Assembly: GCA_006176705.1 (NCBI GenBank)
Contig: QRFJ01002122.1
Span: 248,001-312,000 of the forward strand
Direction of reading: 5' to 3'
DNA: 64,000 bases
Source: Cocos nucifera
Taxonomy: Eukaryota; Streptophyta; Magnoliopsida; Arecales; Arecaceae
Part shown: piece after piece, positions 1 to 12,560 of the stretch
Layout of the letters: each line of letters starts with the position of its first letter
Position numbering within the stretch: position 1 is the stretch's first letter
Position numbers and translations under genes: made by a program
Notes under the pieces: model-generated
Databases searched by the model: none
The model's input: the letters and a program-made list of their open reading frames with translations, nothing else
Told to the model about the DNA's origin: nothing

Positions 1-3000
1 TTTCATTAAATATATAAGATATCTTCCGACAATATTTTTCAATTAGCCTTCCATAGCTGTAGAGGATCGACGACTTCGCAATACAACAACATGGTGGCAA
101 ATAATTCACGAAGTTGTTGATTGGAGCCCCAAAGCGATGCTTCTTGTAGGTAGTCATGCCATTCTTTATCGTCATCTAGCAACCCAAGTCCATAACATGC
201 TGCCTTAAATATTGGATGAACAACGCCATTTACTGTACGGATATTTTCAAAGCATGTTGGACCTTTGATAATATTTAATAACATCCGTAAGTAATGACGA
301 TCACCACTTGCATGATGAGTATAAAAAATTCGACCAATACTTCTACTGCATTTTCTCTTTCTCCATTGTAAGACATCCTTGTGCCATACCCTGTTTGTTG
401 GGACTTGTACATATGTCAATTTTCTTGCATCCTCATTTTTTGCATTTGTTTTCATCCATTTGGTGAACATGGTTTGGTCAATTCCTGATCTTCTCAAAAC
501 ATTTTCTAAGTTTGCCATCTCTGAAAAAACAACCGTTTGTTCATTTGGAAGATGGAAGGATAATCTCTCCATTGCTGGATCTTTATAGTTAATATTAAAT
601 TCAAAAAGTCTCCAACATGCCTTTGATGCAGAAATATATCTACAGTCAAGATATGCTTTTATCTTATCTAGCTTAATATTGCTTTCTTGCATTGAAGTTG
701 AATCGGCATTCTTCTTTTGCTCAATAATTGCACTCACTCTGTCGTGTCCCTTATTTATGTACTTGAATAAGTACTTTATTGAGCGGGAATGGTTGCAAAA
801 TTCAACATTGATATGTGCTTGATATTTCAGCAAGAGCTTCCTATTATATGGCACAACATAAGCATTATCTAATTCAACTCCATTTTTCAACGGTGTTTTC
901 ATTGTTTCTTCTTCTATATAGAGGAAAACCCTCCTCATCCATTATTGTATGACTATTGTATTTTTTTGGAAAATGTTTGATGCAACAATGGTCTATCATG
1001 CATGGTGAAGAAGGTTTGCTCTTACCACATGGCCCATGCATCATGGATGTTTGGACTACTAAATAACCATCTGGATCTTCTTTTTTATCTGGTATTTTTG
1101 CACTAATAACTTCATCAATATATGACGTGTTTGGATTTTTCTCTTAAGGATGTAGAAAGACCAACATATGTGCATGGGGAAGACCACGCTGGAACTCAAT
1201 TATGTAAATAACTATATTAAATAATGTAAGAAGTCAATATAAAATAAAAAGTTAAGATTGTTATAGTTGCATAAAAGGATGATTACAAAATATTGTAGTA
1301 AAGTTGAATGAATGAAGCAAACTTACTTGCAACTATGCATCCAAAATGGTTTCTCTTTTTGATATCAGTTAGTAATTCTAAAAGTTTTATTTGGAAAACT
1401 CGATCTACAACATCGACTCTGTCCTCCATTTTTTGTAATGGATCAACTTCCAAAATCATTCTTTCTATTTTTGGCCATTTTGGGTTAGACGTAAAAGTTA
1501 GAAAAATATCTGGATATCCAGCCCATCGACAAATTGCCATTGCGTCTTGATAATTCTTAATTCTATACCTTGGGCTTCCAGTATGAGATGAAGGGAGGAG
1601 CATTGTTTTTCCAATCTTGCATGCCTCTGTATCTCCACGAGAAACAACATCCTGTACTCCTTTTAATAAGTCAGATCTAAGAGTTGCTTAGTTTTCTCTA
1701 ATCCAACGAAATCTTTGCTCTTCCACTGCGGTGAATGCATCAACTATGTACTGTTGGAAAAGATGGCCACCTCTTAATAATGTGTCTGCCTCTTCCATGC
1801 GATATTGAATGTGGTAAGCATAATATTATCTCATTGTAAGATTTTCTCTTTTGCGAGTTCTATTGCTTATGCGGTTGCTGTGTTTTATCTTGGTTCTGAA
1901 ACTATCTTCCCCATATGGAAACAACAATGGGTATTGCAATGCCATAAAGCTTGGATGCAATTCTGTTATTCTCTGTAGTCCTCTTGTCTTATGCTCCACA
2001 ATTATGTCACGACCTTTATTTTGTTTGTCAAAATTTTCAACTATTAATGCAGCAACTTCTGAACAATTGGGCAAGTTATATTGTCTACCATCAAATTTAT
2101 GGTTAGTTATTAATCTCAACCTAAACTCTGCATTCACTATTTCGTCAAATCTCTTTCGTACCATTCTGAAAGATTGAACCAAAATATTGTTCTCATTCAA
2201 CATCTTCATCAAGTTGCTAACAATCATTGCATCCAAATTAGAACTTTGGCCTTACTTTGTAACCGTAGAAATGCAATTTTAGACTTCATGCACTGTATCG
2301 TATATATAAAGTTATGCAAACTATGGGCTTTCTCCTTCAGGTGGAAGCAAAGATCCAATTTTATGATAATTTTGACCATTAAGTCCAAACACGTAAGGCC
2401 CACTTCCATCATTAATTGTCTTATCAATGCGGCCACCCATTGAGGTAAATACAAATAGTGCATTGTATGACCTGATATTATCTTGAAAGTGTTTTGCTTC
2501 TTTACCACCATTGTAGTCTAATAAACTTGACAATGCCCTAGGTGGTTCTTTCAATAAGGGCAACTAAACTTTTCATGCTTAACAACATATACTGAATTTT
2601 GGTTGTTTTGTATTCCATGACATGTTATTTCTTTCTTCATACCAAACTTTTGCACCACAAAATTCACAAACACAATTTGGTGGACCAAAATCACATAATT
2701 GAACTTGAGCATCTATGATTTTGAAAATTTTCAAATAAAATATTATTAAACTTGATAAATTTAAAATAGTTATAATAATTAGTATTTGACAATGTAATGA
2801 TTATTTAGGGCACAAAACTTACAATTTGGACAGCTTTTCCTTTTATTCAGCCTTTTATGTAGCAAAATGGTCTTACGTTGTTGTCTAGCAATGTGAGCCA
2901 TTTCTTTTCTACTTATTGCTTGCATATGAAAAGTGTTAAATATGGTTCCTCATTGTCTTTTCATCTTTTTTTCTGAAATAATGCTCATGCGACGTCTTCT

Positions 3001-3080
3001 AGCAATACGGGCTGCTTCAACTGTAGGAATCAATTCTTTGTAGATAGATGACATTTGTTGTGTTTCTTCCATTTTGAACA
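1..3080 (-). pseudogene. Helitron RepHel (Rep/helicase) pseudogene, 5' part
   Basis: Helitron proteins combine a HUH-type Rep nuclease with a helicase for rolling-circle transposition. Read right to left, the N-terminus begins with Met near 3080 (METTQQ-like start, then an Arg-rich AARIARRRR stretch). A Cys cluster follows near 2600-2700 (CVCEFCGAKVWYEE), then LLDYNGG..KHFQDNIRSYN..F.FTSMGG (2320-2563), ELHPSFMALQYPLLFPYGED (1826-2236) and the Helitron_like_N block YQDAMAICRWAGYPDIFLTF (1283-1603). Next come a MHGPCG...CMIDHCC..HFPKKYNSHT stretch (about 950-1080) and NVEFCNHSRSIKYLFKYINKGHDRV (39-938). The helicase part lies left of position 1. Breaks: a stop after FLHP near 1143, a frameshift near 905-950, a TGA at 39-41 where the family has Trp, and another stop just beyond. 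An intron-like gap may lie at about 1205-1310. No Helitron 3' hairpin or CTRR end is visible here. Family assignment is firm; function is lost. Confidence 0.93.
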
Positions 3081-4524
3081 TTCAGTATTGTCCAAGTTTG
3101 TTATAACTATATTGGTCTTGTGCAAATGCCTTGTACCAAAAATAGAGACAATATTGTGACAACTTATTGAGATGTGAACTTAAACGTTCAACTTTGTTTA
3201 ATACTTTTTGAAAACATTCTATTAATAAAAAACTATAATAATATTGAATGTAAATATTTAAATAATAATACATAACATAAAACATTAAATATGAGAAGAA
3301 AAGATAATACATCAAAAGATAAATATAAACATCAAAATAATATATATTTTTTTATATATAGATTTATGTAAGTCGAATTCATCATTTGGGAATACATAAA
3401 GTTTAAAGTAACAATATATAAATATTGTTGGTTTAAAATAAAGTATTAGTTTTTGTACAAATTTTTTTTTATACTTTCATGTTTTAAATAAATAGCTTTT
3501 GGGATGACTAATAAGAGTACTAACAATAGTATGTTTAAAAAAAAGCTATTTAAAATAGTAAGATTCAAATTAAAGAAAGTAAAATTAATAATTTCTTCAA
3601 TACAACATAAAGAATATGGCAGAAAATACACCTTCAATGTGATTAGAGAAAATTTTGTTTTATCAAAAGTATTGGATCTCTTTGATTTTGATATTTCTAA
3701 TAAATAGAAAAGAAAAAAAATTAACAATAAGTTGATGCAGGTCATATATAGGTATGAACATAAATAATAGTATTGATCTTAATCAACATTATTAAAAGTA
3801 TTGAATAATTAAAATCAATAATAATTTTGAATTGCACACACGAAAAGAAATCACATTTTTTAAATGCATATATCAAAAAAAAATGCAAAAGAAATATGGA
3901 CAACAATTACTGAACTAAAATTTATTTTAAAAATATAATTCAATATTCAAGTACACATATTTTAGTAAAAAACTTGCTCAACAAAATTAAAGATTTAGTA
4001 AAATTTTTCTAACAAATATGACTTCACGATGAGCATTATATTATGGACATTTGATTTGATCAACACCATCAATATCAATTGTCCAACTTCAACTTTTCTA
4101 ATGGAGGTGGTCAAAAAGACATGTATTAAATCTATCTTTCAAGAAGTGAGGGTCATGTTTCCTCCACATTCTAAAAAGATAATTATCCAACTACATTAAA
4201 TAGAAAAACTATTTTTCTTCAAATCTGTACCTTGATTTTGAGGAAAAAATATCTATATAAGAAGCAGTTGTGACCTTACTAAGTGAAAGAAGGCCTTCAT
4301 GTACAAATATCTATATATATATATATATTTGTTTATTTATATATATATATATATTTATATATTTATATATATGTGTGTGTGTGTGTTTGAAATTTATGTT
4401 GAGAAAATTTTCGAATGGATAAAAACCATATCAAATATGTTTGAAACATATAACACATAAGTGGAGAAAAAATTAAAAAAAAACTAACAATTAAAAAAAA
4501 TAATTCAACACGTAAGAGGACATA
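3081..4524. other. AT-rich non-coding stretch
   Basis: Very AT-rich sequence between the Helitron start and the CACTA left end. Short open frames here are rich in Leu, Ile, Phe and Lys, as expected by chance in such DNA, and match no family I recognise. It may include the 5' flank of the Helitron, but no terminus can be fixed. Confidence 0.6.
4310..4388. repeat. TA/TG microsatellite
   Basis: Runs of TA with TTTATA interruptions, ending in a (TG) run of about seven units before TTTGAAATT. Confidence 0.85.
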
Positions 4525-4820
4525 TACTACTACAAAAAAGGGCTACAACAGCGATTCGTAATCACTGCCATAGCCCAAAAAATCACTACCACTGTAGGCG
4601 TTACCATAGCTCTATAGCAGCGGTTAAATCACTGCAATATATCGACCTATAGCAGTGGTTATGTAACCACTGTCATAGGTTATCTATAGCAGCGATTATA
4701 TAACCACTGCCATAGGTAATCTATAGCAGTGATTTCTTAACCACGGCTATAGCCTACGGATCTATGACAGCAATTGGCACGAATATGACAATGATTATAA
4801 AATCACTACCGTAGATTTTT
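4525..4820. repeat. Left subterminal repeat array of the CACTA element
   Basis: Repeated units of the form CTATAGCAGCGGTTA...TAACCACTGCCATAGGT in both orientations, as in TNPA-binding subterminal regions of plant CACTA elements. Each unit and its inverse can pair into short hairpins. Copies have diverged mainly by transitions (AGCAGCG / AGCAGTG). Confidence 0.88.
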
Positions 4821-5001
4821 TTATAATTAAAAAAATTAAAAATTTTATTTTTTATATATTTTACTTGATAAATATAGATATATAATATAAAAAAATATAA
4901 TAAACATAAAAATTATTCTAAAATAATAAAATTTTATTATCAAATAAAATTTATTATAATATTTTTTTTAAAAAATAAAATACATCAAAAGTCTCCTAAA
5001 T

Positions 5002-5466
5002 CTATATCATCGGAGCTGAAGTTGGAGCCGAAGCTAGAGCTGGAGCTAGAATGCGGACCAACATATCTTTGAAGCTCGTGACTTCAAAATATGCACTGAG
5101 GTGGATGGAATATGCTCCGACTGCTCCTTGGATGCTGAACTGTGCGTAACTAACTGAGGGATAGGGATGAAAGCTAGATGACATTTTGGTGCCATCGTGA
5201 CCTGTAATGTTAATAAATATTAATCAATATAACATGTTGAATAATAATATTAGTATAGTATCAATAAATAATCTCTAATATTTATACCAGATGGAGGTTC
5301 TCTTAGTAGCCGACATGGCACGGCCTACCGGCATGGCACATATTTTTCTTAAGCTTCCAAAGATCAGAAGAAAGAGAGCTCTTTGACCAAAATAAGAAAA
5401 AATTAAAAAAAAATTTAAATAAAAAATAATAATTAGACTCTAATAATTTATACCAGAATGTTGAAG
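5002..5466 (-). other. Region between CACTA transposase C-terminus and left end
   Basis: Contains a short minus-strand open frame (5002-5184) with an Ala/Pro/Ser tail (LAPALASAPTSAP). It lies downstream of the DUF4216 region and may be a last exon of the transposase or chance. A GC-richer segment near 5305-5345 repeats ATGGCACGGCC. No family is recognised. Confidence 0.35.
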
Positions 5467-7578
5467 TCATCGCTTAGTGGCATTTATGATATGTATATCA
5501 TTATCGCTCATGACAAATGTGTCTGAGACCTCGATAGTATCAGGTAAGTTTCGTCCTAGAGGAGCGCTTTGCATGCATGATCCAACATCGTCATCAACTT
5601 TGGTATCATTAAAAATATACCTAGGCATCATCCTCACAACAATACCCCATTGAGGCTCCAAAGAATCACCAACATAGAAAACTTGACTAGCTTGAGAGGC
5701 AAGTATATACTGTTCTTCAGTGCGGAGATGGTGTTGCATGTTAACGAGAGTAAAATCACACTCATCAGTCTTCATCTTAGATTATGATAAAGTATCAAAT
5801 CAATCATACTTCATCAATGCGATCCTTTCTTTAGAATAATAGTTCAAGATGAGTATCTTCTCCACCATGCCATAACAGTTCAAATCCTCCATACGAGGCT
5901 GTGAATCCCTCGAGCTAGCATAACATCCAGTGGTGGTGCTTAACATGATGCCACTATTTTGTGTTGCCATATTTACGGATCTACTATGAATATTAAATCT
6001 GTAGCTATTAATGATGAGCTATTTATACTCACACATGGTACGATTAGGATCCATTGAAAGAGCATGCACTTCAGGACTCACATCACTGAGCGACAATCTC
6101 CACATCTAATTAAGAAGATGATACCTAATTAGTAAATATATTCCAATAAGTTATACCAGACAAAAATATATAATCACTTACATGATCTTTGAACCATTCA
6201 GAAAATTTATTACTATACATTTTCTCTTTCTCCTGCATACTTAGAGCGCCATATTTTACTCTTATGACCTTCTTGTGTTTGTTGCATGTACAAAGAATAA
6301 ATTTAGATATAATTAGATATTTTTTTTAATTATTATGAATAAATAATGTTGAGTGACTTATCTTATGTATGGCTTAATGACATCACAGTTAAAGAGTACA
6401 TAGCGGTGTACCTTATCCCTTTTTTCAATGCTTAAATTAGTGAGGCGGTATAAAGTAGAAAGTCTACCTGGCTATGGAATGGACTCAAATGTAGGCTTAA
6501 TTGGCTCATACTGATTATCTTGATTCCTTATTGGTCGATTATGATGTGTCCGAATTTATTTAAGTACATGGTACAAAAATTCATATACTCTTGGTCTAAA
6601 TAACCTTCTGCTATAGATTCCTCCGGGCAATTCATATTTCTTACATAAGATTTCAGAGTTTGAATATTTCTTTCAGTAGGATACATCCATCGACAAAACA
6701 CTGGACCTCCAAGTGTAACTTTTCCTACAAGATGCATGGTGAGATGCATCATAACTATGAAAAATGATGATGAAAATATCTTCTCTAGATCATATAATAT
6801 AGTCATCGCCCTTATCTTTATTTTCTTCACATTTTTCTTAAGCAACCTCTTTGCATAAATATCTCTGTAAAAGTTGCAAAGATGAATAACCACCATTCTA
6901 ATATTTTTTGGCAACACGCGGCGAATAGCTATTGGATCAATTCTTACATCAGTACATGATAATCATGAGTCTTCAATCCCCCAAGTTTGACATCCTTACT
7001 ATTCACATGCTTTGATATGTTGCCTGAGTATCCATCTGGGATCTTTATGTTCTCCAACACATGAAGAATATAGATCGTTTGGAGGCATTCATAACATAGC
7101 ATGCTTGAGGAAGTCCCCACTATTCTCCCCCTATTGGCTCTGGATGGAGTGATCTTCTAATATTCCATTCTTTCAAGTTAAGTCAAGAATTCAAGTCATC
7201 CTTAGTCTTATCCTTGATATTCAAGATTGTTGTCAAAAGAAGCTCGCATATATTCTTTTCAATATGCATTACATCTAAGCAGTGGCATAATAAGTTTGTC
7301 TCCTAATATGGTAAGTCAAAGAAGATGCTCTTTTTTCTTCAATTAAAGTATATGTCATCTTTCTTTGATCGATGCTTTCTTTTTTTTATCATCAATCAGA
7401 TAATCTTTTCCAAATTCAACACTAAGACCATCCAACTCTCTAAGTACTTTACTTTCAGACATCCGACAAGGTGTCTCACCTTCTTCAATAGTGCCATCGA
7501 AGGAGCGTGCATCCCTTCTGTATGGATGGTTTCGATGGAGAAAACATCGATGCCCCATATAGCTAAAGCTTCTCCGAT
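5467..7578 (-). pseudogene. CACTA transposase pseudogene, C-terminal part (Transposase_21 end, DUF4218, DUF4216)
   Basis: En/Spm-type transposase that would act in the nucleus on the element's ends. In order on the minus strand: the rest of Transposase_21 (about 7350-7578, MGHRCFL.RNH..R..ARSFDGTIE); DVMHIEKNICE...NIKDKTKDDLNS and SLHPEP (about 7100-7300); DUF4218 (6528-6917: LCNFYRDI..., VMMHLTMHLVGKV.LGGPVFCRWMYPTER); then DUF4216 (about 5470-6450: HRYVLFNCDVIKPYI, KFSEWFKDHV, TQNSGI, CYASS.DSQPRMEDLNCYGMV, EQYILASQASQVFYVGD). The frame shifts several times between 6920 and 7340. A TGA replaces Trp in the KYD*FDT motif near 5785, with another stop shortly after. Continuous with 18064-19226 before the Copia insertion. 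Family firm; certainly non-functional. Confidence 0.93.
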
Positions 7579-7583
7579 GTGTC

Positions 7584-9868
7584 TATTAGATATGTGTGCC
7601 CTAGAAGTCAGAATTGGCTGACACTTGTATTACACTTCTAGGGGCAAAATTATAATTTTGACTATAAATAATAAAATAGATTATTTTTTATTATAAATAT
7701 GTATTTAGTGTCTATGATACATTCCTTGAGTTAATGGTTATGATCATTTATATTTTTAAGAGTTGAAAATTTGAGACATGAATTTTCGTTATTAACTCAT
7801 AAAATGCTCTCGACTGTAGGATCATCATGAGAATGATGATTGATCTAAAAGATTGATGTACAATCGCTTCTTTATAGTAGATAAGTCTTGAGTCTATGAT
7901 GTAGAGATATCGGAGCGAGAGTATAGATACGCATTAGAGAATGAGGGTACTGAGTGTGACCATCTCGAGCAGTCATAAGGATGTCTACCTTCTCATCGAT
8001 GATTGATTCGAAGCTGCAGTAGTGTGTCTGGTTTTTTGATCAGAGGTGTATCAATAATTCACCTTGAGAGTGTTATAATTTGACTACACCATAACTTGGT
8101 CTCCTAGCCATTCGAAATTCTGAGGTGTATGTTGGATATAGCATGTTCATTGTAGAAATTGGATTGTACCAAGAGGGAATCTATCTACCTCGATAGATGA
8201 GGAATAGTCCTATGATGATCATGAGAATCAAGTCCATAAGCCCATGGCCATGACAGAGTGAAATAATAGAAAGAGTTTCTATTAAGGTTTTCACATTGAA
8301 CTTAAATCGAATGATTAAATCATTTGACAGAAATCAGGATTTGATGACTTCACCTTAACCCTAATCTGATCGGGACTCAAGATAGAAGAACTTAATCACA
8401 TAGGTAGCTGCATCGAGAGGTTCATTTTTAGTTTTGATGGGTTGCCACCATATACTATTAGGTGTTACTAGTGGATTTTGGGAGCAATTAGAATGATTTA
8501 GATGATCGATCATTCTAGTTGTCTGAATCAGAAGAGTTTTGATTCATCGAAAAGTATTTCGATGATGACGATGATAGAGATCATGACATATCCCATTACC
8601 ATATAGAACTAAACCTAACTGAATCATACACACAAGAGTTTGGATCTGGATATCATCAATTGGACTAATTCAGTTCAATTAATTTGAATAAGATTCAATT
8701 AGGTTCAAGAAAATCGTGCTAGCACATGATTGAGCCTAATATTCTCCTTCTACTATCATTAAAAATTATCTCAACTGAGCCAAAGATGTTTGTACTCACT
8801 CAGATACCTTTACTTGATCTGACTGAAGCTTGTCCAGATTAAAAAAAAATTATCTTAATTTATGAGATAGATTAGAGACAACACCTGCCAATTTTCATCA
8901 TCTGCTAATTCTTATCTTTTAACTTTGGTCAAACGTTGATCTTTAATACTTAGACATCTACCCATGTGTCATGCACCTATAGGAGAGCAGATAGGGGCTT
9001 GTCTCCTTACTAGAAATTAGAAAAAAGGGGGCACACGCCTAGGGAGGTGTGCACCTATGGATAGGGATGCCTGGAGTTTCATACAGATGGGACTCTAGGT
9101 TGCTTCTTGGAATCAACTTAGGTAGGTGCTTAAGACTCAGCTTTAATCAGTCTTGGCACCAACTAAGGATGATTTGAGGAGACTCTCATCTGATTGGATC
9201 AGGTGATGTCATCTCACTAATCAGATTTAGATCTAATTGCATGAAGCAATGTGATTGGCTGGGATGATGTGGCACTGCATGATGCAGCAGGATCTATATA
9301 AACCCTATCTGCGCCTAACTTTTGAAAAGCTCTCCCTTAGCCCATGCCCCAAGGCTGCCCCTCTCCCTTCTTCATGCCATCTTCTGATCCTCTCTCTCCT
9401 CTCCATGCCTAAGGAGATTTGAACTCCAGTTTGGTGCGATCCAGATAAGAGAAAGGTGATGAGAAAGGAAGAAGGCAGTACTGCTATAAGAGATGATTTC
9501 AAATCTTCAAAAGGAGTTTTGAAGATCCTCCAAATTAGATCCAGATCTGATATTTGGAGAAGCGATTAAGAAGAAGAAGATCTTCATATCCAGTCCAAGT
9601 GGATACCGATAGAGGCTAAGCACTTGCGTGGCTAGATCCAGAATCCCAGGCAATCAGTAGGATCATCACAGGATAATCTGATTACCCAACAAAAGATATA
9701 AAATTAAATTAGATTTAATTTATATTTTATTTTATTTATTAGATCTATAAAATTAAATCTAAAATGTCTTAGATCTGATTTAGATTCAAATTTTTTTTTT
9801 TAAAATATCTCTCTTGATCCAATCAGATCTGAACGAACCTGACCTAAAAAATTAGGATTTTTTCTTCA
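7584..9868 (+). repeat. Copia left (5') LTR
   Basis: About 2285 bp, starting TATTAGATATGTGTGCC and ending TTTCTTCA. It is shorter than the right LTR by about 60 bp through scattered one- and two-base losses. It often has A or T where the right LTR has G or C (for example CATAACTTGG against CATGACTCGG), the pattern expected from cytosine deamination. Confidence 0.94.
9295..9302 (+). promoter_or_regulatory. Putative TATA box in Copia 5' LTR
   Basis: TATATAAA within GATCTATATAAACCC, conserved in the right LTR at 17462-17469. Position inside the LTR fits the U3 promoter; inferred only. Confidence 0.55.
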
Positions 9869-9870
9869 AT

Positions 9871-9884
9871 TGATATCAGAGCCA
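9871..9884 (+). other. Copia primer-binding site (initiator Met tRNA type)
   Basis: TGATATCAGAGCCA lies two bases after the LTR end. It matches the plant Copia PBS consensus TGGTATCAGAGC, complementary to the 3' end of initiator Met tRNA, with one G-to-A change. Confidence 0.88.
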
Positions 9885-11738
9885 GATTCTTATAAATTAT
9901 TTAGATATAATTTTATTTTAATTTTAATCTAATAATTAGATGATTTCAAATGTCACATGAGATATGATTAGATCTAAAATTAAAAGAATTAAAATTAAAT
10001 AATTTAGATCTAAGATTTACAAGATGCATGACTAGTTGTAAATAAGAATTATTCTATACATAGTCTTGCATGATCATAATTTAATTTGATTAAGTTATGA
10101 TTTTAAATTTATTTATTTATTATTTTTTAATATTATAATTATTAGAAAATCTAAAAAATAAAAAATAAAATTATTTAATTTTTGGATCATATGAGATATG
10201 ATGAATGCATGTTTAGACTAGTTGTAGAATAGTTCTACATAGTTATCTAGATTAAAATTTATTTTGATGTGATCAATTTAAATCTAACTTTTTAGATAAT
10301 TATGAGATAATTTAGATCTAAAAATATGCATGATATGATACATGAGATGTATGCAAAACATGTATAAAGTTAGATCAATTTTTATATATGAGATATATGA
10401 TGTAGATCTAACTAGTTTTGTAGATTTATATTTCTGATTAAGGCGTTCCCCTTGGCCGTCCGATCATAAGAATAAAGTAGGATTTAAATGCCCTCTTCTT
10501 CCATTCGATGGGGTGTTTTTATGATGTGTAGAGGTGCTGCATGTTTGTCCTTAATCAGAAATCAATAACTTATTTTCTGCAAAACTCTAGATCCTAAAAT
10601 CCTAGAATTTTATTTACATGTTTTATTTGTAAATCCTAAACTTAATTAAGAATTAAGATTATAAAATATATGTTAGATCTAAAATTAAGAATTTCAGATC
10701 TAAGACATATTCATAAAATTGAGCTCGGACTTGGGTAGCTCAATTAGGTCTAAGCGGTTGATTAAAATGAATCAAGAGTTGGTTAGATGGGATCAACAAT
10801 ACTTAAATTGACCAGCCTAATAGGATTAAGTCTGGATCAAGATCGAGTCACGTGAGTGGTCGATCAAGCTAAGACATAATTAGGCTCAGTGGTTAGAGTC
10901 TGGATTGTAGGCTAACCCGATTGATTCTGGCTCAATAATTTGGTGTCTAAGGTAGTTTGGTAGATACAATCGATTGGTTTTTAATTGGAAGCTACTCGAC
11001 TCGAATGCATTCTTATCGAGTTAATGGCATATCCCTTCCACCGATCTCACTTACCTGGCCATATTTGTTGGTTTAGTTCTGATCTGAGGTGGTCAATAAT
11101 CCGAGCTAACCCATGTGACTAGGTTAGTCATAATGGTAATGACTATGTCAAGTCTAGTTTAATGAGATCTAAATCAAATCTTCCTAAGAAAAGATTAAGT
11201 CTAAGATCTTCCACCATTGTAGATGTGCGGGCCCTTTTTGGAATTGATTGTTCTCGGCTGGTTACAGTGTTCAGTTGCACCAAAAAGATGCAACCATATC
11301 TATTAGGCATTGGATGCTATGGGCTGGAGGATGGATTGGGCTCAATATTTTGGATACGGTGAGAGACTCAATTAGAAATCCAATCTGTGCAAATGGTGGG
11401 TCTGACTTAACTAAGGAGTGGATCAATATTTCGGACACGGTGAGATTCATGAATTAGAGATCAAGTTTGGGTGCATCATGATTAGAGAATCATTGAACAA
11501 GAGTTGTTCACTCATTGACTAATCCATCACCAATAACTATTAGGTGAGGTGATGAGTCAGTTGGTTGGACCGCACCATCCACTAGCATTAATCATGAAGA
11601 TTTTTGCATCTCTACAAAAGAAGTGTAGGGATCCAAGAAAATAGTGGAAGCTAATTTATTTAAAAATAAAATCTCTAAATAAATTGGTCAAGTCTTAATT
11701 ACAATATCTAACTAAAAATTTTGACTCTCTATAGAAAA
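9885..11738 (+). other. Untranslated leader of the Copia element
   Basis: About 1.85 kb between the PBS and the gag Met. AT-rich at first (9885-10430), then mixed. Open frames at 11162-11457 contain no known domain. A direct repeat GGATTGGGCTCAATATTTTG / GGATCAATATTTCGGACACG occurs near 11333 and 11410. No gene is seen. Confidence 0.6.
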
Positions 11739-12560
11739 ATGTCTGCATCCAATCCACTAGCACAAATCCTGAACACTCATAGACTGATCGAACCTAATTA
11801 CAAGGATTGACTTTGAAACTTTAAAATCATTTTAGATTTTGAGAAGTTAACTCATGTATTGGATCAAGACCCTCCCATCTTACCAGCTTGTCTATCCACT
11901 GAACAGAGAGCATCTTTTGAAAAATGGACGAACGAAGATAATAAGGCCAGATACTATATGTTGGGCTCGATGTCTGATGAGCTTCAGCGCCAACATGAAG
12001 ATATCAGAACTACTGGCCAAATGTTGGCTTACCTATAAGAGATGTTTGATGAACAGAGTCGCGCAGCTAAGTATCAAGTCACTAAATGACTTTTCAAGAC
12101 TAAAATGCATGATGGACAGTCAGTCCAAGATCATTATCTGATGATGATCAAAGACTTGGAAGAGCTTGAGAAGTTCGAAATAAAGTTGGACCTGGATCTA
12201 TAGAATGATATAATTCTGTAATTCTTGACTGATGCATATGGGCAGTTCATCATGAACTACCATATGCATAAACTTCAAAATTCTCTGATCGAGCTTATGA
12301 ATATGCTGGTTACTGCTGAGCTTTCCATGAAAGATTCTAAAGACTTAGTGCTTGCTATGGAATGGACTTCTTTCAAGAGAAAGTTTTTTGGAAAGAAAAA
12401 GAAGTCTATGAAAAAGTAGAAGATGGAAGGAGGAAAGAAGAAAAGATAGAACTAAAGAAGAAGGCCGTTGACAAAGGAAAGTATTTCTATTGCAACAATG
12501 ATGACCACTGAAAGCGGAACTGCCCTACTTATCTGGCCATCCTGAAGAATAAGGCTAGTC
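11739..12560 (+). pseudogene. gag: Copia gag pseudogene (UBN2-type with zinc knuckle)
   Basis: Capsid protein that would form the particle and bind the element RNA. Met at 11739 (MSASNPLAQIL, then NYKD at the usual position). The UBN2-like body includes PSTEQRASFEKW, YYMLGSMSDELQ and GQSVQDHYLMMIKDLEEL (11850-12200), then a Lys-rich stretch. A CCHC knuckle lies near 12485-12525, where the first Cys is now Tyr (YFYCNNDDH) and a TGA replaces the Trp after His. Other stops replace the Trp after NYKD and interrupt AYL*EMFDE, QVTK*LF and DLDL*ND. All are one-base changes, mostly C-to-T or G-to-A. Non-functional. Confidence 0.85.

Noticed and set aside
9305..9502. Small minus-strand frame in the Copia LTR
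   Set aside because: No domain, disrupted in the right LTR.
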